Positions 59,368 through 64,000 of a DNA stretch of 64,000 bases are shown in pieces. The DNA lies in assembly GCA_001013295.1 (NCBI GenBank), contig LAZY01000040.1, positions 62,001 to 126,000 of the forward strand, read 5' to 3'. This DNA is from Chryseobacterium indologenes (lineage in GTDB: Bacteria; Bacteroidota; Bacteroidia; Flavobacteriales; Weeksellaceae). Positions within the stretch are counted from its first letter, which is position 1. Each line of letters begins with the position of its first letter. The notes under the pieces were generated by a model that worked only from the letters and a program-made list of their open reading frames with translations, made no database searches and was not told the DNA's origin. A program made the translations under genes and the position numbers.

Positions 59368-61407
59368 TTAATAGAATAAACTGATGATCAGATCAATGAT
59401 CTTGATTCCAATGAAAGGAACAATGACTCCTCCTAAACCATAGATCAGAAGATTTCTCCTCAACAAGGCACTGGCTCCGATCGGTTTGTAAGCAACTCCT
59501 TTTAAAGCTAAAGGAATCAGGAACGGAATGATCACCGCATTGAAAATAACCGCAGATAATATGGCTGTTTCCGGGCTGTGAAGATTCATAATATTCAGTT
59601 TCTGAAGGGAAGGAATAAATGTGATGAACAAAGCCGGGATAATGGCAAAATACTTCGCCACATCATTGGCAATACTGAATGTCGTTAATGTTCCTCTCGT
59701 CATCAGCAATTGCTTTCCGATTTCTACAATTTCGATCAGTTTGGTTGGGTCATTATCCAGGTCAACCATATTTCCTGCTTCTTTTGCAGCCTGAGTACCA
59801 CTGTTCATTGCTACTCCTACATCAGCCTGGGCCAATGCCGGAGCATCATTCGTTCCATCTCCCATCATGGCTACCAGTTTTCCCTCCTGCTGTTCCTTCT
59901 TGATGTAGTTCATCTTATCTTCCGGTTTTGCTTCTGCGATAAAATCATCTACCCCTGCTTTTTCTGCGATAAACTTGGCTGTTAAAGGGTTATCTCCGGT
60001 TACCATCACCGTCTTTACCCCCATTTTTCTCAATCTTTGGAAACGTTCCTGGATACCGGTTTTAATAATATCCTGAAGTTCAATTACTCCCCATACTTTT
60101 TCATTGACAGCTACTACTAAAGGTGTTCCTCCGTTTTCAGAAATTTTGGTCACGGCATCCTGGGTTTCCTGAGGGAAAAGATTCCCGGTTTTTTCAGTCA
60201 GTTTTTTTATCGTGTCATAGGCTCCTTTTCGGATTCTTGTTTCTTCAAAATCGATTCCGGAAGTTCTGGTTTCTGCTGTAAAATCAATATATGTGGGATT
60301 GGGAACCAGTAAATCTTCTGACTTCAGCTGGCTAAGTTCAATAATTGATTTACCTTCCGGGGTTTCATCTGCTACAGAGCTCAATGCAGAAGCTTTAATA
60401 AAGTCTTCAAGCTGAATTCCGTTTGCCGGGTGAAACTGGGTTGCTTTACGGTTTCCGATTGTGATTGTTCCTGTTTTATCAAGCAAAAGAACGTCTATAT
60501 CTCCCGCTGTTTCTACAGCCTTTCCGCTTTTGGTAATCACATTGGCTCTTAATGCTCTGTCCATCCCTGCAATCCCAATCGCAGAAAGCAGTCCTCCGAT
60601 CGTTGTCGGAATCAGACAAACGAAGAGTGAAATAAATGCCGCAATCGTAATCGGAGTCTGCGCATAATCTGCAAAAGGCTTTAAAGTGAGGGTAACAATA
60701 ATAAAGGTCAGGGTAAACCCTGCTAACAATATGGTTAATGCGATTTCGTTTGGTGTTTTCTGTCTTGATGCCCCTTCTACAAGGGCAATCATTTTATCCA
60801 GGAAAGATTCTCCCGGTTTGGTGGTTACTTTTACTTTAATTCTGTCTGACAATACTTTTGTACCGCCTGTTACAGAGCTTTTATCCCCTCCGGCTTCACG
60901 GATCACGGGAGCACTTTCTCCGGTAATGGCAGACTCGTCAATCGTCGCAAGTCCTTCAATGATCTCACCATCCATCGGAATCTGATCTCCGGCCTCACAA
61001 AGGAAAATATCTCCCAATTTCATTTCTGCAGACATTTTCAGAGTAGTTTCTACCTGAAATCCCGGTTTGTTGTCTACCACTAATTTAGCAGGTGTTTCTT
61101 CACGGGTTTTGCGGAGTGTATCGGCCTGTGCTTTTCCTCTGGCTTCTGCGATGGCTTCTGCAAAATTGGCGAACAGAACCGTAAAAAATAATATAATGAA
61201 TACTAAAAAATTATAAGAGAAACTTCCCTGGGTTTTATCGCCAATCAGGCTAAACATGCTTACGATAAACATCACAACTGTTCCGATCTCTACCAGAAAC
61301 ATGACTGGATTTTTAAACATAATTTTCGGATTCAGTTTCACGAAAGACTGCTTGATCGCTTCGTTTACCAAATCTCTTTGAAACAATGTTTGTGATTGAT
61401 TTTTCAT
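59368..61407 (-). CDS. kdpB: Potassium-transporting ATPase subunit B
   Basis: A 679-residue P-type ATPase. The phosphorylation motif LLLDKTGTITIGNR, TGESAPVIREAGGD, MVTGDNPLTAKFIAEKAGVD and MMGDGTNDAPALAQADVG are all visible. Membrane helices are grouped before and after the catalytic domains. It hydrolyses ATP to drive potassium uptake. A 175-bp gap without gene separates it from kdpA. Confidence 0.95.
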   Translation of the reverse strand: MKNQSQTLFQRDLVNEAIKQSFVKLNPKIMFKNPVMFLVEIGTVVMFIVSMFSLIGDKTQGSFSYNFLVFIILFFTVLFANFAEAIAEARGKAQADTLRKTREETPAKLVVDNKPGFQVETTLKMSAEMKLGDIFLCEAGDQIPMDGEIIEGLATIDESAITGESAPVIREAGGDKSSVTGGTKVLSDRIKVKVTTKPGESFLDKMIALVEGASRQKTPNEIALTILLAGFTLTFIIVTLTLKPFADYAQTPITIAAFISLFVCLIPTTIGGLLSAIGIAGMDRALRANVITKSGKAVETAGDIDVLLLDKTGTITIGNRKATQFHPANGIQLEDFIKASALSSVADETPEGKSIIELSQLKSEDLLVPNPTYIDFTAETRTSGIDFEETRIRKGAYDTIKKLTEKTGNLFPQETQDAVTKISENGGTPLVVAVNEKVWGVIELQDIIKTGIQERFQRLRKMGVKTVMVTGDNPLTAKFIAEKAGVDDFIAEAKPEDKMNYIKKEQQEGKLVAMMGDGTNDAPALAQADVGVAMNSGTQAAKEAGNMVDLDNDPTKLIEIVEIGKQLLMTRGTLTTFSIANDVAKYFAIIPALFITFIPSLQKLNIMNLHSPETAILSAVIFNAVIIPFLIPLALKGVAYKPIGASALLRRNLLIYGLGGVIVPFIGIKIIDLIISLFY

Positions 61408-61582
61408 TTTTTTGAAAGAGTTTATATCATTAAATCAATAGTAACCATCAAGGGAAGAGAATTGCAGGGGAATAGAAATGGATAATATTATGGTGAACGT
61501 TTCAGTAAGTGAAGACTAGCTTCCTCAAACATTTCATCTTCCTTAATGGTTTATTATTGATCTTAATTTTTACTGTTTATAT

Positions 61583-63277
61583 TTATTTTGTGAAGTACTG
61601 GATTTGCTCTGCAATAGGTCCTAATGTCAATGCCGGGAAGAACGATAAGGCTGCAATAAGCAGGATAACCGCCAATGTCATAAAACCGAAAGTAGCTGTA
61701 TCCGTTTTCAGTGTTCCTGAACTTTCCGGGATGAATTTTTTCTGGGCCAGTAAACCAGCTATGGCTACGGGACCTATGATCGGGATAAACCTTGATAGTA
61801 ACAGGACAATTCCTGTTGAGATATTCCACCATGGAGTATTGTCTCCAAGTCCTTCAAAGCCGGATCCGTTATTGGCTGAAGAGGAAGTAAATTCATACAG
61901 CATTTCACTGAACCCATGGAAACCCGGATTATTCAATGTTTTTGCTCCAAATTCCGGTAAATAAGCGGTCAAAGCAGTTCCTACAAGAATTAAGAACGGG
62001 TGAAACAAGGCTACGATCATAGCAATCTTCATTTCCTTAGCTTCGATTTTTTTACCCATAAATTCCGGCGTTCGTCCTACCATCAAACCGCTGATAAATA
62101 CGGCGAGAATGATAAAGATGAAATAGTTCAGAATTCCAACGCCACAACCTCCGTAGAAACAGTTGATCATCATCGCCAGCAGTTCGTTCATTCCTGAAAG
62201 AGGCATGGTACTGTCGTGCATCGAGTTGACCGAACCTGTTGAAATGACAGTTGTTGCAATACTCCAATATCCTGAGGCAGCACTTCCGAAGCGGATTTCT
62301 TTTCCTTCCATTGCTCCCAGACTGCTGTCTGCTCCCATCTTTGTAATCAAAGGATTTCCGCCTATTTCATTAACAATATTCGGAACTGCAAGCGCCAGAA
62401 AACCAACAGTCATTACCGTAAAGATCACCCAGGAAAGTTTTCTTTTGTTTAAATAAAATCCTAATGCAAATACTAATGCAAACGGAATGATCATCTGAGT
62501 GACCATCTCGGTCATATTTGTTACATAATTCGGGTTTTCAAGCGGATGGGCAGAATTGGCACCAAAGAAACCGCCTCCATTTGTTCCTAAATGCTTAATC
62601 GCCACAAAAGCTGCTACCGGGCCTCTGGAAACATCAACTTTTTGCACTTCCAGTGTTGTAATATGATCTTTACCCTCAAAAGTCATCGGACTTCCGTTCA
62701 TAGAAAGGATGAAAGCAACAATTACACTGATCGGAATCAGAATTCTGATCATCGATTTGGTGAAAAAATCATAGAAATTACCTAATTCCGTAGCTGTTTT
62801 CTCTTTAAAAGCTTTGAATAGAACAGCCATTGCAGCCATTCCCGTTGCTGCAGTGACAAACTGTAAAAACATCAGATAAAGCTGGCTCAGATAACTTACT
62901 CCCGTCTCTCCTGAATAGTGCTGTAAGTTACAGTTGACTAAAAATGAAATGGTTGTATTGAAAGCCAGATCAGGAGACATATTAGGATTTCCATCAGGAT
63001 TTAGGGGCAGCCAGGCCTGAGTCAGAAGAAGAGTGAAACCAATGATAAACCAAACCAGATTAATGGCCAGCATGGCATACATATTCTGTTTCCAGTTCAT
63101 TTGACGGTGGGGATTAATTCCCGATATTTTATAAATTAACTTTTCAATGGGTTCGAAAACCGGATCTAGAAAAGTTCTTTTGTATCCATAGACATTAGCA
63201 ATATATTTACCTAAAAATATTCCGACAACTAATGTGATAGCAAACATTGCTATGATGCCTAAAATTTCTGTATTCAT
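61583..63277 (-). CDS. kdpA: Potassium-transporting ATPase subunit A
   Basis: A 564-residue membrane protein with at least nine hydrophobic segments and KdpA signatures: NTTISFLVNCNLQHYSGETG, LGTNGGGFFGANSAHPLENP, TDSL-like GMNELLAMMINCFYGGCGVG and TSSSANNGSGFEGL. It forms the channel-like translocation pathway of the Kdp complex. The preceding micro-ORFs include KdpF. Confidence 0.95.
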   Translation of the reverse strand: MNTEILGIIAMFAITLVVGIFLGKYIANVYGYKRTFLDPVFEPIEKLIYKISGINPHRQMNWKQNMYAMLAINLVWFIIGFTLLLTQAWLPLNPDGNPNMSPDLAFNTTISFLVNCNLQHYSGETGVSYLSQLYLMFLQFVTAATGMAAMAVLFKAFKEKTATELGNFYDFFTKSMIRILIPISVIVAFILSMNGSPMTFEGKDHITTLEVQKVDVSRGPVAAFVAIKHLGTNGGGFFGANSAHPLENPNYVTNMTEMVTQMIIPFALVFALGFYLNKRKLSWVIFTVMTVGFLALAVPNIVNEIGGNPLITKMGADSSLGAMEGKEIRFGSAASGYWSIATTVISTGSVNSMHDSTMPLSGMNELLAMMINCFYGGCGVGILNYFIFIILAVFISGLMVGRTPEFMGKKIEAKEMKIAMIVALFHPFLILVGTALTAYLPEFGAKTLNNPGFHGFSEMLYEFTSSSANNGSGFEGLGDNTPWWNISTGIVLLLSRFIPIIGPVAIAGLLAQKKFIPESSGTLKTDTATFGFMTLAVILLIAALSFFPALTLGPIAEQIQYFTK

Positions 63278-63282
63278 GATCT

Positions 63283-63360
63283 CTAAAATTTTTCAGGTTT
63301 CATTAAAACATAACAGATGTACACAAAGGCAAGTATTGAAAGGAAAAATAGACTCCACAT
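63283..63360 (-). CDS. kdpF: KdpF-like small membrane subunit
   Basis: Read directly from the minus strand: MWSLFFLSILAFVYICYVLM then KPEKF, 25 residues with one membrane helix and a KPEKF end, typical of KdpF, which stabilises the KdpABC complex. It ends 5 bp before the kdpA start codon (63277) and is too short to be called by usual cutoffs. Confidence 0.85.
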   Translation of the reverse strand: MWSLFFLSILAFVYICYVLMKPEKF

Positions 63361-63364
63361 AATT

Positions 63365-63448
63365 TTATATCTTATCAAAAAATTCAACTGATTTATATAA
63401 AAGCCAGAACAATACTGCAAAGAGCAGAACTAAACTTATCAGCATCAT
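63365..63448 (-). CDS. Micro-ORF, single membrane helix
   Basis: A 27-residue frame (MMLISLVLLFAVLFWLLYKS then VEFFDKI) with one hydrophobic helix and a charged end. It starts at ATGATG overlapping the stop codon of the upstream micro-ORF and ends 4 bp before kdpF. Position and coupling argue it is translated. The helix is too short for a known family, but the kdp context suggests an accessory small subunit. Confidence 0.6.
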   Translation of the reverse strand: MMLISLVLLFAVLFWLLYKSVEFFDKI

Positions 63449-63552
63449 ATCTTTATCATTAAGGTTAAAAGAGTAAACAATACATACGATACAATCAGCA
63501 GACTAAAAGTAGAATGCTCCCGTTTTTTAAACGTTTTTCTTGAAATTGTCAT
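63445..63552 (-). CDS. Micro-ORF, single membrane helix with basic N-terminus
   Basis: A 35-residue frame (MTISRKTFKKREHSTFSLLI then VSYVLFTLLTLMIKI). The basic start and single hydrophobic helix fit a small inner-membrane protein. Its TGA stop overlaps the next micro-ORF start (ATGATG). No known family. It is the first frame of the kdp transcript if transcription starts near 63570. Confidence 0.55.
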   Translation of the reverse strand: MTISRKTFKKREHSTFSLLIVSYVLFTLLTLMIKI

Positions 63553-63580
63553 TTTTAAATATTTTATTCAAACCTGATAG

Positions 63581-63595
63581 GCCAAAAGAAATTCC
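63581..63595 (-). promoter_or_regulatory. Possible -24/-12 sigma-54 promoter of the kdp operon
   Basis: On the minus strand TTGG (near 63595) and TTGGC (near 63581) resemble sigma-54 elements, but GG to GC spacing is one base longer than canonical. The neighbouring Fis-type regulator supports a sigma-54 promoter. Weak. Confidence 0.25.
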
Positions 63596-63618
63596 AAACT
63601 GCAAACAAGTTAATTAAA

Positions 63619-63660
63619 ATACTGTCATACAACAATTTACAAGCAAACATACGACAGTAT
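63619..63660. promoter_or_regulatory. Inverted ATACTGTC dyad upstream of the kdp micro-ORFs
   Basis: ATACTGTCATAC at 63619-63630 and ATACGACAGTAT at 63649-63660 are inverted copies with 10 of 12 positions matching. The dyad sits upstream of the kdp transcript and could be bound by the adjacent regulator. Confidence 0.5.
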
Positions 63661-63670
63661 AAAAACAAAA

Positions 63671-63693
63671 AAGCCTATCAAAATGATAGGCTC
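63671..63693 (-). terminator. Terminator of the sigma-54 regulator gene
   Basis: AGCCTATCA-aaa-TGATAGGCT hairpin with A/T runs just after the gene ending at 63717. Confidence 0.7.
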
Positions 63694-63716
63694 TTTATTA
63701 AAATGATAAAATGTAT

Positions 63717-64000
63717 TTATTTCAATCCGTATTCTTCCAGTTTACGGTATAAGGTGGCAATACCAATCTCAAGAAGTCTGGCTGCTTCTGCTTTATTCCC
63801 TTTTGTATACTGAAGAACTTTTTGAATGTGTATTTTTTCTAATGATCTTATGCTTAAAGAATCACTTTCCGTAACTGTTTTCTCCGAATAATGGGGAAGG
63901 CTATCTGCATCCAGGACATTGTTATCCATCAAAATCATACTCCGTTCTACTGCATTTCTCAGTTCACGGATATTCCCTTTCCAGTCATTTTTTTCCAGCG
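63717..64000 (-). CDS. Sigma-54-dependent response regulator, C-terminal part
   Basis: The open frame continues to the window edge. At its start is WKGNIRELRNAVERSMIL, the conserved end of the sigma-54 AAA+ domain, and the C-terminus holds a Fis-type helix-turn-helix (IHIQKVLQYTKGNKAEAARL with LEIGIATLYRKLEEYGLK). It is upstream of the kdp operon on the same strand and would act as KdpE-equivalent with the split kinase. The receiver domain is outside the window. Confidence 0.85.
   Translation of the reverse strand, partial: LEKNDWKGNIRELRNAVERSMILMDNNVLDADSLPHYSEKTVTESDSLSIRSLEKIHIQKVLQYTKGNKAEAARLLEIGIATLYRKLEEYGLK

Noticed and set aside
61408..61582. Gene between kdpB and kdpA
   Set aside because: No frame with a plausible start on the minus strand was found; a plus-strand frame is antisense to kdpA.
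1..64000. CRISPR arrays
   Set aside because: No regular repeat-spacer pattern was noticed; the TTCAAC and TTTTCAGAYAT repeats are too short and too closely spaced.

Overview
The window looks like an AT-rich Flavobacteriia chromosome, most likely Chryseobacterium or a close Weeksellaceae relative. Evidence: SusC/SusD and Oar-type TonB receptors, TAnnTTTG-type -7 promoter elements, N-terminal lipoboxes of flavobacterial type, and a kdp operon with a split KdpD and a sigma-54-type regulator. These are sequence-based family calls made without database searches.

Positions 1 to about 35,215 are a tailed-phage prophage, nearly all on the minus strand, that continues past the left edge. From right to left: a cI-like repressor on the plus strand (33.4 kb) facing an early operon of small genes with tRNA-Phe and tRNA-Cys; a 1,090-residue primase-helicase followed by a cluster of 13 TTCAAC repeats (candidate origin); a protease/capsid/tail-protein module (25.4-21.3 kb); small accessory genes, a ParB-domain DNA methyltransferase and an insulated amidoligase cassette (21-15.8 kb); terminases, portal and connector (15.8-10.5 kb); a CotH-kinase-domain tail protein; a holin, spanin and endolysin lysis cassette (7.4-6 kb); a cargo zone with secreted proteins and lipoproteins (5.8-2 kb); and tail genes ending in a tape-measure protein cut by the window edge. 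No integrase is visible. The right boundary is a 47-nt 3' half of a tRNA-Arg(TCT) at 35,169-35,215, preceded by phased direct repeats that could be integrase arm sites.

From 35.2 kb onward is chromosomal DNA: MgtC, a secreted SH3-like protein with prmA, an SDR oxidoreductase, then a likely organic-phosphate scavenging group (SusC-SusD-phosphoesterase operon, a glycerophosphodiesterase and an Oar-like TonB receptor). The SusC and Oar promoters share 11-bp-spaced TTTAA repeats upstream of a TAnnTTTG element, resembling a Pho-box layout. ligA and two uncharacterised genes follow.

The last 10 kb is a kdp potassium-transport operon: a sigma-54 type regulator (cut by the right edge), three overlapping or adjacent micro-ORFs (the last being KdpF), kdpA, kdpB, kdpC, a beta-barrel porin, a stand-alone KdpD sensor domain and a separate histidine kinase.

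The items most worth following up are the amidoligase cassette with its start-codon stem-loop and flanking inverted repeats, the CotH kinase domain on a phage tail protein, the unimolecular spanin candidate, the TTCAAC iteron cluster, the att/arm-site region, the Pho-like shared promoter architecture and the kdp micro-ORFs.
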